Positions 36,361 through 45,129 of a stretch of 64,000 nucleotides of DNA are shown piece after piece; within the stretch, counting starts at the first letter, position 1, and every line of letters starts with the position of its first letter. The translations under genes and the position numbers were made by a program. Source of the DNA: Peribacillus frigoritolerans (lineage in GTDB: Bacteria > Bacillota > Bacilli > Bacillales > DSM-1321); assembly GCF_030676415.1 (NCBI RefSeq), contig NZ_JAUUTW010000003.1, forward strand, positions 186,001 through 250,000, written 5' to 3'. The notes beneath the pieces are model-generated. The model saw only the letters and a list, made by a program, of their open reading frames with translations. It was not told the origin of the DNA and made no database searches.

Positions 36361-36940
36361 CGCATGAAACTCACGAGTAAAAGCGTGAAACTCGAGTAAT
36401 TGCGTCAAACTTACGAGTAAAAGTGTGAAACTCACGAGTAATTGCGCCAAACTCACGAGTAAAAGCGTGAAACTCACGAGTAATTGCGCCAAACTCACGA
36501 GTAATTGCGTCAAATTCACGAGTAAAAGCGTGAAACTCACAAGTATTTGCGTCAAACTTACGAGTAAAAGTGTGAAACTCGAGTAATTGCGTCAAACTTA
36601 CGAGTAAAAGTGTGAAACTCACGAGTATTTGCGCTAAACTCACGAGTAAAAGTGTGAAACTCACGAGTAATTGCGCCAAATTCACGAGTAAAAGCGTGAA
36701 ACTCACGAGTATTTGCGTCAAACTTACGAGTAAAAGTGTGAAACTCGAGTAATTGCGTCAAACTTACGAGTAAAAGTGTGAAACTCACGAGTAAAAGCGT
36801 GAAACTCGAGTATTTGCGTCAAACTTACGAGTAAAAGTGTGAAACTCACGAGTAATTGCGTCAAACTTACGAGTAAAAGTGTGAAACTCACGAGTAATTG
36901 CGCCAAACTCACGAGTAAAAGCGTGAAACTCGAGTATTTG
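36361..36940. repeat. Large array of ~21-bp intergenic repeats (28 units)
   Basis: Twenty-eight copies of the word GAGTA (one as AAGTA) are spaced mostly 21 bases apart. Two unit types alternate: ACGAGTAAAAGYGTGAAACT and ACGAGTAATTGCGYCAAACT, with a T-rich variant ACGAGTATTTGCG. Several junctions lack two bases (ACTCGAGTA in place of ACTCACGAGTA), which breaks any reading frame, so the repetitive minus-strand frames here are not genes. It lies directly after the lyase gene and before a small membrane protein gene. A related array is at 43011-43213. Confidence 0.9.
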
Positions 36941-37120
36941 GCTCGGAAGCAATACGATGCATTTTATCTGCTAACTGCGAAAGCTCATATTTCATCATAT
37001 ATAGTCATTCTTTATTAAGGTGGCTATTTATTTTGGATTTTTATCAATGACAATAAATGTATATTATTTCCAAAAAAATAATGCTGCTATTTGTAAAGTA
37101 CAATATAAGGCGGAATATTA

Positions 37121-37327
37121 ATGTCAAATAGATCTCAGTTCGGTTTTATTCTAATTTTAATAGCTTTCGTAATATCGATTACTTTTTGCTTGAATCCGGA
37201 GGCCTTATTAAGAGGTGGATATGATTTAGCTATTGATGGCCTGGTAGTATCCAGAACCTTGATGCTTATTTTTTCGTTGTATTTATTAGTTAAAATAGGG
37301 GGGGTGTTTATAAACAAAAAAGATTAG
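37121..37327 (+). CDS. Small two-helix membrane protein, 68 residues
   Basis: Not a recognised family. The 68 residues contain two hydrophobic stretches (about 8-28 and 44-62) separated by a polar loop with LRGGYDLAIDG, and a lysine-rich end, as in small inner-membrane proteins with the C-terminus inside. AAGGCGGA lies about eight bases before ATG 37121. It stands alone between the repeat array and a strong bidirectional terminator. Confidence that it is real is moderate. Confidence 0.55.
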   Translation: MSNRSQFGFILILIAFVISITFCLNPEALLRGGYDLAIDGLVVSRTLMLIFSLYLLVKIGGVFINKKD

Positions 37328-37385
37328 TAGTTTAAAATGAGAATTCCTATAATCAATCTAGAGATGCTTTGGATGCCGATAATAA

Positions 37386-37415
37386 GGAAGGCTCAGTCTT
37401 TTGACTGAGCCTTCC
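37386..37415. terminator. Bidirectional terminator
   Basis: A perfect 13-bp stem GGAAGGCTCAGTC/GACTGAGCCTTCC with a TTTT loop lies between two convergent genes. Confidence 0.82.
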
Positions 37416-37453
37416 GATGTTTATTATCCAAAATAACCGGTTTCAAATTAGCT

Positions 37454-38932
37454 TCATATATCGTTAACGGATTTAGGTTCCAACTGAACCGCGTGCTTTC
37501 TGAAAGCAAGACTTACTGTGATCATCACAATGAAATTGACTGCCAATGCGATGATTCCCACATTTAAATCTTTCGCTGCTTGCGGCAAGGGTGGAAACAA
37601 GGTCCCTATTGTTGAATGACTGAGTGTAATGCAGATTACGATGGCCAATCCGGTGACGATGCCGGCGATTGCGCCATATTTATTGATTGGATTATTCCTT
37701 TTAAGACTAAAGAGAAGGGATGGGAAAAGCTGTGTGATGAGACTGTATCCCATAAGAATTAATGCTGACATCGTTTCGCCGCCGTTTAAAGTGAAGTAGA
37801 CGGCTATAAGGGCAATGACTGGAACAAGGAACTTTGCCAATCGTACAATATGGCGATCGGATACTGCAGGTGCAAATTCCTTATAGACGTTTTTCGCGAG
37901 CAGTGTAGCGACGCTCATCAAAAGCATGGATCCCGGCACCAATGCGGTCAACAATCCAGCTCCGCCGATTATGCCAATAAACCATGGATCAAAGGTCTCA
38001 ATCGAAAGGCGCAGTAATGAGAGGTCTGCATCTGCCCCGACGAGTCCGGGCACTTTCAATATAGCTGTAAACCCTACAAAAAAGACGAATAACAGCATAA
38101 GTGTATATAAAGGGCTGATAATGGCATTTTTTCGAAATATCTTGCCGCTGCGTGCTGAATAAACAGCGCTGAAAACTTGTGGCCACATATAGAAACCGAA
38201 TACGAGCAATATTACCGTGGAGATAAACCATGATACGCTAAGTCCCTGATCCGGGAACTTTAGAAAACCAGGCTTGGCCGCATCAATCGCTTCAAACATC
38301 GGCTGAAATCCGCCAAAGTAATGAATCGGCAGATAAATCCCTAAGAATCCTATTATAACGACCATCATGATATCCTTAATGACCGCTGTCCAAACAGAAC
38401 CGTGTATACCGGAGATCATCACATAAATGGTAAGGCTGATCGCCCCCATCCAAACTGCCTCAGACATTGAGATGGCTCCATAAGATGCTTCTGAGACAAT
38501 GATCCCCAATCCTTTCAGCTGCACGACGATCACTGGAATCATCGACACGACACCGACAAGCGCAGCCAAAATTCCTAAACTGGGACTCTTATATTTGCTT
38601 ACAAAGAAATCGGATTGAGACATCAGTTTATTTTCTTTGGCATATTTCCATATTTCCGGAAGGAGCCAATAGGATAATACGTAAGACAAAGTAATGTAAA
38701 TTAGAACATATAGAGCGGGTGCGCCCTTGCCATAAGCCCAGCCGCTGCCGCCAAGGAAGGAGAAGGTCGTATAGATTTCCCCGGCCATCAGCAGAAAGAC
38801 GAAAATCGCACCAAAACCACGTCCGCCCACCGTCCATTGTTCCAAGTCCATATCTTTTCCTTTTGAAGAGCGTATGCCTAAAAATATCGATAGAAGTAAA
38901 AATGCTAAAATGATTAAGAGAGCAATATTCAT
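37454..38932 (-). CDS. Sodium:solute symporter family protein
   Basis: A 492-residue secondary transporter of the SSS family, about thirteen transmembrane helices, importing an unknown solute with Na+. Characteristic segments are the N-terminal WTVGGRGFGAIFVFLLMAGE near residue 33, which is the helix-1 Na+-binding region, and FYMWPQVFSAVYSARS near residue 245. The C-terminus is basic and cytosolic. Its start overlaps the stop of the DUF3311 gene by four bases, so the pair is translationally coupled. That DUF3311-SSS pairing is common in Bacillales and suggests the small protein is an accessory subunit. The substrate (organic acid, amino acid or similar) cannot be assigned. Confidence 0.87.
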   Translation of the reverse strand: MNIALLIILAFLLLSIFLGIRSSKGKDMDLEQWTVGGRGFGAIFVFLLMAGEIYTTFSFLGGSGWAYGKGAPALYVLIYITLSYVLSYWLLPEIWKYAKENKLMSQSDFFVSKYKSPSLGILAALVGVVSMIPVIVVQLKGLGIIVSEASYGAISMSEAVWMGAISLTIYVMISGIHGSVWTAVIKDIMMVVIIGFLGIYLPIHYFGGFQPMFEAIDAAKPGFLKFPDQGLSVSWFISTVILLVFGFYMWPQVFSAVYSARSGKIFRKNAIISPLYTLMLLFVFFVGFTAILKVPGLVGADADLSLLRLSIETFDPWFIGIIGGAGLLTALVPGSMLLMSVATLLAKNVYKEFAPAVSDRHIVRLAKFLVPVIALIAVYFTLNGGETMSALILMGYSLITQLFPSLLFSLKRNNPINKYGAIAGIVTGLAIVICITLSHSTIGTLFPPLPQAAKDLNVGIIALAVNFIVMITVSLAFRKHAVQLEPKSVNDI

Positions 38933-39129
38933 TCCTGGTCACCTTCCCGATTCCTGGGATCCAGCTTATACATGATGCCCAGTATGGCAGAGGTAAGGAC
39001 CACCCACATAGCCATCCAGAACATATTGAAAGGCATCCCTAATACATATGGTTCTATTCTATTAACAAAAGGTAGAAATCCCAGTATGCCTATAAAAGGA
39101 ACTAGAGTAAGAATATATATAATCTTCAT
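38929..39129 (-). CDS. DUF3311 small membrane protein, symporter partner
   Basis: A 66-residue protein with two transmembrane helices (about 3-20 and 33-54) and a charged tail (KLDPRNREGDQE), matching the DUF3311 family. Family members are nearly always encoded just before a sodium:solute symporter, as here with a four-base overlap. Their role is thought to be assembly or regulation but is not proven. A strong ribosome-binding site ACGGAGGGG precedes the ATG at 39129. The upstream leader (39130-39270) includes an AAACCCCCA/TGGGCGTTT hairpin and a short frame starting near 39241 with its own AAGAAGGG site, which may couple translation. Confidence 0.85.
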   Translation of the reverse strand: MKIIYILTLVPFIGILGFLPFVNRIEPYVLGMPFNMFWMAMWVVLTSAILGIMYKLDPRNREGDQE

Positions 39130-39378
39130 AAAACAAACCCCTCCGTTTTAAATAAAGTGAAACGCCCACCAATGGGGGTTTATTCTTCAATGCCACTGAT
39201 GGATGGGTGAACCAAACCGGGATGAAAAATTCATACATGATTGATTTCCCTTCTTTTACAAGTTCCAATGATATATATTAGCTTACACTATTTCGATATA
39301 AAATTTAATGTGGTTGCTTGATATATTTTAAGCAAACGAGTCCACTGATAGAAAGTTGAAGTGTTTGTTGAAATGGAT

Positions 39379-39412
39379 AAAGCCTTGAATTCATATTGAG
39401 TTCAAGGCTTTA
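39379..39412 (-). terminator. Terminator of the glycine-type permease gene
   Basis: The stem AAAGCCTTGAA/TTCAAGGCTTT lies just past the stop codon of the permease; on the minus strand a short T-containing tract follows. Confidence 0.72.
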
Positions 39413-39422
39413 TTTCCATTAG

Positions 39423-40763
39423 CTATCTTTTTTTCCGATAGTTATATAGTATCACCAAGAGGATGAACCAGATTGGCGTCATGAGCAGTGGTAGCCGTGT
39501 AGCTTCAGCGAATAGCATAACTATAAGGATGAACAGGAATAATCCTAAAATGGCGTAATTGATAAAGGGTGTAAAAGGAGCCTTGAAAGTCGATTCGGCT
39601 CTTAGGTCAGGCCTTGTTTTCGAATACTTGATATGGGAGATCAAGATAATGCTCCATACCCATATGAAACAGATGGCACTGATGGTCGTCACGACGGAAA
39701 ATGCCTGTTCCGGTATCAGCTTGCTTAATAATGCCCCTATTGATACAACGATTGTAGATGTTAATAAGGCATTGCTCGGAACAGCCTGTTTGTTTAATTT
39801 TTCCAGTTTGGCAGAAGCTTCGCCATTCCTGCTTAACGTATAGAGTATTCGGCTTGTTGAAAATAAACCGCTGTTGCATGCAGAAGCAGCGGATGTCAAA
39901 ACGACGAAGTTGATGATCCCTGCAGCGACAGGAATGCCGATTAACGCAAAGACCTCTACAAATGGACTGCTCGTGGCATCCAGTTGTGTCCATGGGTTGA
40001 CACAGAGAATGACGAATATGGCACCGACATAGAAAAGTAAAATCCGGACAGGGATTTTATTGATGGCAGATGGAATGTTCTTTCTCGGGTTCGCCGTTTC
40101 TGCTGCGGAAACCCCGACCAATTCGACACCGACAAATGAGAAGACGACCAACTGTAAAGATAGTAGGAATCCTGAAATGCCATTGGGGAACATGCCTCCA
40201 TGATTCCATAGGTTCGTTAGGGAAACCGTTCCGGTATTGGTATTGAAGCCGATGATCAATAAGATGATACCTACGATGATCAAGGCGATGATCGTGATTA
40301 CTTTAATGATGGCAAACCAGAATTCCAATTCGCCAAATAACTTAACGGTCAATAGGTTCAATCCTAACAGGATGACTAGGCATATTAGAGCCGGAATCCA
40401 TTGAGGGATATCGAACCAGTATTGTATATAGACACCGACAGCTATGATATCGGCCATTGCGGTCATGATCCAACAGAACCAATAGGTCCAACCGGTCACG
40501 AAGCCAGCCCATGGACCGACATATTCGGTTGCGAATTCAGTGAATGACGTATACCCTGCATTGGATAAGAGCAATTCGCCTAGCGCTCTCATCACAAAAA
40601 ACAAAGCAATCCCTATTATCAGATAAGAGAAGATGATGGATGGACCTGCCAATTGTATGGCTTTTCCGGATCCTAAAAATAAACCGGTTCCAATGGTTCC
40701 TCCTATAGCAATCAGTTGTACATGACGATTTTTTAAATCTCTTTTTAATTCCTGTTTAGCCAA
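39423..40763 (-). CDS. Amino acid permease, CycA/AapA type (probable glycine/alanine/serine)
   Basis: APC-superfamily permease, 446 residues, twelve predicted helices. The helix-1 motif is GGTIGTGLFLGSG near residue 21, preceded by RHVQLIAIG. It most resembles the CycA/AapA group that moves glycine, D-alanine and D-serine. The upstream glycine riboswitch supports glycine as a regulating and probably transported ligand. The start is TTG 40763, placed after GGGGGCG, with MAKQELK as the usual family N-terminus. It is a single gene with its own terminator. It is clearly different from the two YbxG-type permeases in the window, which share a longer helix-1 sequence and the GSASTI motif. Confidence 0.85.
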   Translation of the reverse strand: MAKQELKRDLKNRHVQLIAIGGTIGTGLFLGSGKAIQLAGPSIIFSYLIIGIALFFVMRALGELLLSNAGYTSFTEFATEYVGPWAGFVTGWTYWFCWIMTAMADIIAVGVYIQYWFDIPQWIPALICLVILLGLNLLTVKLFGELEFWFAIIKVITIIALIIVGIILLIIGFNTNTGTVSLTNLWNHGGMFPNGISGFLLSLQLVVFSFVGVELVGVSAAETANPRKNIPSAINKIPVRILLFYVGAIFVILCVNPWTQLDATSSPFVEVFALIGIPVAAGIINFVVLTSAASACNSGLFSTSRILYTLSRNGEASAKLEKLNKQAVPSNALLTSTIVVSIGALLSKLIPEQAFSVVTTISAICFIWVWSIILISHIKYSKTRPDLRAESTFKAPFTPFINYAILGLFLFILIVMLFAEATRLPLLMTPIWFILLVILYNYRKKR

Positions 40764-40907
40764 TTCGTACGCCCCCGTCTTTTATGGTCTTGGTAGTGAA
40801 TGATTTCAACCTGCATGGTCTTGGAGAGAGGGTCGTGATTTTCGCCCAGCTTGCCTTTCCCATTGGTTTTAAAGCTGTTGTTTTTAGTCCAACCACAAAA
40901 TGGACAA

Positions 40908-41045
40908 TAAAAAAAGAGATTGGATAATACCAATCTCTTAAAGGGTTCAGAATAACAATTTTATCATTCGTTACTCTTCTGTCCTTTTGCCTGAGATTGT
41001 GAATCCTTCGGCGCTGCATCTTGTACAGTCTCTCCAGAAGCTGCT
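40908..41045 (-). promoter_or_regulatory. Glycine riboswitch with intrinsic terminator
   Basis: On the minus strand the leader of the permease holds one glycine aptamer at about 41042-40974: CTGGAGAGACTGT, then GCGCCGAAGGATTCAC, then ATCTCAGGCAAAAGGACAG. These are the hallmark conserved blocks of the class. It is followed by a terminator at 40941-40908, with the stem AAGAGATTGG/CCAATCTCTT and seven T residues. A second aptamer is not apparent, so this is a singlet. A further 144 bases separate the terminator from the TTG start. Confidence 0.9.
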
Positions 41046-41550
41046 CCTGCTATAGTGTCATCCATAGCATTCATCGCTTGCTTGTATGCGGTTGTGAATA
41101 AATGTCGTCAGTGATACTCTTCCACTGCTGAATCATTCATTATACTTATAAAATAATATTGGAATTCTATCATCTATTATTCGGTAGGTCAACAAATTTT
41201 TTTGAAGTGAAACAGGCGATTTTATAATGAACGTTACTTGTAAAGGGTTAAGCACTAGTGATTGTTTTCTACTCATTTTGAATGATCAATATTATGAAAT
41301 ACTGATCATCATTTTTTTAAAATGATATTTTTAGATTGGGAAAATCGCCAAGATATATTTGGTAACTGTTTTTTTCAAAAATACAATTGTGTTTTTACAG
41401 AATATTTACTATTATAAGATAAGAAAACATAATAGAAGTGTTATGTAATATTGATTACGATAAAGCATTTCTAACTGTAATAATTAATGGAGAGTCGTTC
41501 GTGATAAGGATAGAAAAGCATTACCGATATTGCATCTGGGGGAGTTAAAC
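41046..41550. other. Divergent promoter region between two amino acid permeases
   Basis: A+T-rich DNA containing the riboswitch promoter (minus strand) and the promoter of the plus-strand YbxG-type permease. No gene or clear consensus promoter was identified. Confidence 0.4.
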
Positions 41551-42939
41551 ATGTCGAACAAGGAATTAAAGAGAGGGCTGGAAGCACGTCACATTCAAAT
41601 GATAGCTTTGGGCGGAACCATCGGTGTCGGGTTATTCATGGGATCGGCGAGCACGATCAAATGGACCGGGCCCTCTGTAATGCTTGCTTATGCCATCGCA
41701 GGTATTTTTATATTTTTCATCATGCGTTCCATGGGTGAGATGCTCTATTTAGAACCGACTACAGGTTCTTTTGCAACCTTTGCGAGCAGCTATATACATC
41801 CTTTGGCAGGTTATATGACTGCTTGGAGCAATTGGTTTCAATGGGTAATCGTCGGAATGTCCGAAATCATTGCGGTTGGGTTGTATATGCAATATTGGTT
41901 CCCGGAGTTACCAACTTGGATACCAGGTGTGGTGGCCATGATCATCTTGGGGGCGGCCAACCTCATTTCAGTGAAATCCTTCGGGGAATTTGAATTCTGG
42001 TTTGCGCTTATAAAAATCATAACGATTGTATTGATGATCGTTGCCGGCGTTGGCCTTATCTTCTTTGGAATAGGGAATGGCGGGGATGCGATTGGATTAT
42101 CGAATCTTTGGGCAAATGGCGGCTTCTTTACGGGAGGCTGGACAGGATTCTTCTTTGCGCTTTCCCTTGTCGTGGCATCCTATCAAGGCGTTGAGCTTAT
42201 CGGCATCACAGCCGGAGAAGCGAAAGATCCAACGAAGACCGTAACAAAAGCGATCCAATCAATCATATGGCGCATATTGATTTTCTATATTGGTGCTATA
42301 TTCGTCATTGTGACAGTCTTCCCTTGGGATCAACTGGATGACTTAGGAAGTCCATTCGTTTCAACCTTTGCAAAAATAGGTATCACAGCAGCAGCAGGCA
42401 TCATTAACTTTGTCGTAATCACTGCGGCAATGTCCGGATGCAACAGTGGGATTTTCAGTGCAGGGCGTATGCTTTACACACTGGCATTGAATGGCCAAGC
42501 TCCAAAAATATTTGCAAAAGTATCTAAAAATGGAGTGCCGGCATATTGCACGATCGCTGTACTACTAGGATTGGGCATCGGAGTTATCCTGAATTACCTT
42601 GCACCGCCGCAATTATTCCTTTATGTGTACAGTGCGAGTGTATTGCCCGGAATGATTCCATGGTTTGTCTTACTTATCAGTGAGCTTAAATTCAGAAAGG
42701 TAAATGCCGCTGAAATGGAGAAGCATCCTTTCAAAATGCCGTTGGCCCCTTACAGTAACTATGCGACAATAGCCTTTTTACTGATGGTGCTGGTGGGTAT
42801 GTGGATCAATCCGAGTACCCGGATTTCCTTGGTTGTCGGGATCGTTTTCCTAGCCTTGGTCGTGGCAAGTTATTACATGCTGAAAATGGATAAACGAACA
42901 CCATTGGACGTTAAATCCGATGATGAGATTTCGGGATAA
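41551..42939 (+). CDS. ybxG: Amino acid permease, YbxG type, second paralogue
   Basis: A 462-residue AAT-family permease, close paralogue of the one at 15176. The [16 protein letters not shown] helix-1 region and most transmembrane segments are nearly the same, while the polar C-terminal tails differ ([15 protein letters not shown] here). Serine or threonine transport is inferred from YbxG. TTG 41530 opens the frame, but CTGGGGGAG before ATG 41551 marks the start and gives MSNKELK. Unlike the first copy it is not linked to threonine catabolism. It is divergent from the riboswitch-controlled glycine-type permease, and it is closed by a strong terminator and then by a repeat array. Confidence 0.86.
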   Translation: MSNKELKRGLEARHIQMIALGGTIGVGLFMGSASTIKWTGPSVMLAYAIAGIFIFFIMRSMGEMLYLEPTTGSFATFASSYIHPLAGYMTAWSNWFQWVIVGMSEIIAVGLYMQYWFPELPTWIPGVVAMIILGAANLISVKSFGEFEFWFALIKIITIVLMIVAGVGLIFFGIGNGGDAIGLSNLWANGGFFTGGWTGFFFALSLVVASYQGVELIGITAGEAKDPTKTVTKAIQSIIWRILIFYIGAIFVIVTVFPWDQLDDLGSPFVSTFAKIGITAAAGIINFVVITAAMSGCNSGIFSAGRMLYTLALNGQAPKIFAKVSKNGVPAYCTIAVLLGLGIGVILNYLAPPQLFLYVYSASVLPGMIPWFVLLISELKFRKVNAAEMEKHPFKMPLAPYSNYATIAFLLMVLVGMWINPSTRISLVVGIVFLALVVASYYMLKMDKRTPLDVKSDDEISG

Positions 42940-42950
42940 GAAATTCTATT

Positions 42951-42987
42951 AAAAAGCCCTTCTCTTAATTCGAGAAGGGCTTTTTTT
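42951..42987 (+). terminator. Terminator after the second YbxG-type permease
   Basis: The stem AAAAAGCCCTTCTC/GAGAAGGGCTTTTT with a seven-base loop is followed by a T-run. Confidence 0.9.
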
Positions 42988-43010
42988 GTCTTTGTGGATC
43001 AATTGTTGGA

Positions 43011-43213
43011 ATTCACGAGTAAATGCGTGGAACTCACGAGTAAATGCGTGGAACTCACGAGTAAATGCGTGGAATTCACGAGTAAATGCGTGTAATTCAC
43101 GAGTAAATGCGTGGAATTCAAGAGTAAAGCCGTAGAACTCACGAGTAAAGTAGTTGAATTCACGAGTAAATGCGTGTAATTCACTAGTAAAGGCGTTGAA
43201 TTCACGAGTAAAG
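43011..43213. repeat. Array of ~21-bp intergenic repeats (10 units)
   Basis: Ten copies of a 21-base unit, best written TTCACGAGTAAATGCGTGGAA, with small variations (one AAGAGTA, one CTAGTA). The CACGAGTAAA-GCGTG core is shared with the 28-unit array at 36361. It lies between the permease terminator and the oxidoreductase gene. The minus-strand frame across it is purely a repeat translation and not a gene. Confidence 0.88.
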
Positions 43214-43316
43214 CTAAATTGACGTCAAAACAAGGGAGGGCCAGCAGGGGGAATGTATCTTCCTGCCAGGTTTTTTCATAGGATGTAACATATTTACCCG
43301 AGGAAGGGGTTATCTT

Positions 43317-44666
43317 TTGGAAAGAACAAAGCTTACCGGGCGTATCGTTACACCTAATGATGCTGAATATGAGCGTGCCAGGATAAATAATAACTTAAGT
43401 TTTTCTAAATTCCCAAAGGTAATTGTGTTTTGTCAAAATTCCGATGATGTGTTGAATTCATTAAAGTGGGCCCGGGAAAATCATGCACCTTTCCGGGTTA
43501 GGAGCGGCAGGCATAGTTATGAAAATTTTTCATTAGTGAATGGCGGTCTAGTCATTGATATTAGCGAAATGTACAGTATCAAGGTCAATCGTGAAAAAAT
43601 GATCGCAAAAATTGAAGCCGGAGCTGATTTAGGGCGAGTATATAATACGTTATGGAACTATGGCACGACGATTCCGGCAGGGACCGAAAGCAGTGTTGGT
43701 GTTGTAGGTCTTACGCTCGGCGGTGGAATAGGTATGTTAACGAGGCGCTTTGGACTTACTTGTGACAATCTACTTGAAATAGAAATGGTAAGGGCATGTG
43801 GAAAGAGGGGCGCCAAACTCATTAAAGCAAATAGGAAAATCAATAGTGATTTATTTTGGGCATGCTGCGGGGGAGGAGGGGGAAACTTTGGTATAGTCAC
43901 TTCTCTTACTTTCAGGGTAACCCCCGTATCAAGGGTATCCGTTTTCTCCGTCACATGGGGGTGGGAAGATTTCGAAGCGGTGTTTGAAGCCTGGCAGGAT
44001 TGGGCCCCTCAAGCTGATGAATGCTTAACTTCAGAAATAGAATTCAAGGCAAAGGAAGCAAACGAAATTTTTGCTAAAGGTGAATTTGTTGGAACATCAC
44101 ATAGATTGAAGCAGCTATTAAAGCCTTTGACAAAAACTGGTTCACCAATAAATGTCATGATAAAGGAAGTCCCATACATTGAAGCCGTAAGATTCTTTGA
44201 TTATCCAGCTGGAAATCAACCGGCGCATCGAAAGAGGTCAGGATCTTTCATTGAAAAACCTTTTCCACAGCAAGCAATCATGACCATGAAACATTTTTTA
44301 GGAAATGCTCCAAATGATAATGCAGCCATTTGGCACCAATCCCTAGGAGGAGTGGCGGGCCTTAAAGATCCAAGGGAGACAGCTTTTTATTATCGTGATG
44401 CCATCATCGCCCAGGAGTATCAGGCTACATGGACCAATCCAGAAGAAGAGCGGCTAAACATTCGGTGGATCAAGGACCTGAAGCATGCCTTGTCGCCATT
44501 TACTACCGGTGACTACGTGAATTGGCCGGATACTCTAATCAAAGATTGGCCAACTGCGTATTATGGAGAAAATTTCAAACGGCTTAGGGACGTGAAAACG
44601 AGGTATGATCCGTATAATTCGTTTAAGTTCCCACAAAGCATACCGCCATTAAATAAGTGGGGGTGA
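43317..44666 (+). CDS. FAD-linked oxidoreductase, berberine-bridge type (YvdP/CotQ-like)
   Basis: A 449-residue flavoprotein with a PCMH-type FAD domain at the N-terminus and a BBE domain at the C-terminus. The probable covalent FAD histidine is H66 in RSGRHSYEN. The flavin-binding GLTLGGGIGMLTRRFGL follows near residue 130, and the BBE end has TRYDPYNSFKFPQSI. Such enzymes oxidise alcohols or sugars using oxygen. B. subtilis relatives include YgaK and the spore-coat protein YvdP/CotQ, but which it matches is unclear. No signal peptide is present. TTG 43317 is used as the start after GAGGAAGGGG. It stands alone behind the repeat array and has its own terminator. Confidence 0.82.
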   Translation: MERTKLTGRIVTPNDAEYERARINNNLSFSKFPKVIVFCQNSDDVLNSLKWARENHAPFRVRSGRHSYENFSLVNGGLVIDISEMYSIKVNREKMIAKIEAGADLGRVYNTLWNYGTTIPAGTESSVGVVGLTLGGGIGMLTRRFGLTCDNLLEIEMVRACGKRGAKLIKANRKINSDLFWACCGGGGGNFGIVTSLTFRVTPVSRVSVFSVTWGWEDFEAVFEAWQDWAPQADECLTSEIEFKAKEANEIFAKGEFVGTSHRLKQLLKPLTKTGSPINVMIKEVPYIEAVRFFDYPAGNQPAHRKRSGSFIEKPFPQQAIMTMKHFLGNAPNDNAAIWHQSLGGVAGLKDPRETAFYYRDAIIAQEYQATWTNPEEERLNIRWIKDLKHALSPFTTGDYVNWPDTLIKDWPTAYYGENFKRLRDVKTRYDPYNSFKFPQSIPPLNKWG

Positions 44667-44702
44667 AAAAGATTGGTTTCACCAAAAAATATTGGTTATA
44701 TA

Positions 44703-44742
44703 AAGACCTATTCCTAAATTTGGATATAGGCCTCTTTCTTCT
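44703..44742 (+). terminator. Terminator after the FAD oxidoreductase gene
   Basis: The stem AGACCTATTCC/GGATATAGGCCT (two mismatches) with a seven-base loop is followed by CTTTCTTCTTG. Confidence 0.7.
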
Positions 44743-44776
44743 TGTTTTGATCAATTAATCGAGATAATACCCAAAA

Positions 44777-44989
44777 TCATTCCGCTTGCTGAGCTTGTAC
44801 TGTATTGTAAACCTGATTTACGGAAGATTGGGCTAGGGCGATTTCTTGAGCAGCTTGTTTAATGGCTTCTTGTGCCAAAGTTGGATCAGAGGAAGATTTT
44901 TCAATTGCTTGTGAAAGTAAGGTTTGTGTAAGGGTAACGTTTGCTTTTGCTTTATTTAATTGAGTGATATCAATTTGTTGTTGAGGCAT
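44777..44989 (-). CDS. Small Gln/Ala-rich helical protein, 70 residues
   Basis: Unrecognised family. The 70 residues are rich in Q, A, S and T (ending NQVYNTVQAQQAE), with a heptad-like hydrophobic spacing that suggests one long coiled coil. There is no signal peptide, cysteine or membrane segment. ATG 44989 has AAGGAGAG just upstream on the minus strand. It is convergent with the oxidoreductase gene. The composition resembles small spore or stress proteins, but nothing specific supports that. Confidence 0.65.
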   Translation of the reverse strand: MPQQQIDITQLNKAKANVTLTQTLLSQAIEKSSSDPTLAQEAIKQAAQEIALAQSSVNQVYNTVQAQQAE

Positions 44990-45129
44990 GCAGTTTCTCT
45001 CCTTATGTCATTATTGGAATTACTCCATTAGGATGACCGTTCTTTTCTATTTAATAAGGAGAAAAAAATATAACGTAGACAGGATGGACTGAAACGGCCA
45101 AGTCCATTGGGATAAACAATTTAAATAAA

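Noticed and set aside
36361-36912. Several long minus-strand frames with repeated FTLLVSLTQLL-type sequence
   Set aside because: They are translations of the 21-bp repeat array. No ribosome-binding sites are present, frames shift where two bases are missing between units, and both the repeat period and the intergenic setting explain them.
39062-39268. Minus-strand frame MYEFFIPVWF... ahead of the DUF3311 gene
   Set aside because: It has a fair ribosome-binding site but runs far into the DUF3311 gene in another frame and matches nothing. I mention it only as a possible leader in the DUF3311 entry.
42999-43205. Minus-strand frame of 68 codons made of repeated LLVNSTHLLV sequence
   Set aside because: It is a translation of the ten-unit repeat array with no ribosome-binding site.
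36361-43213. CRISPR arrays
   Set aside because: The repeats are contiguous 21-base units with no unique spacers, and no cas genes are in the window.
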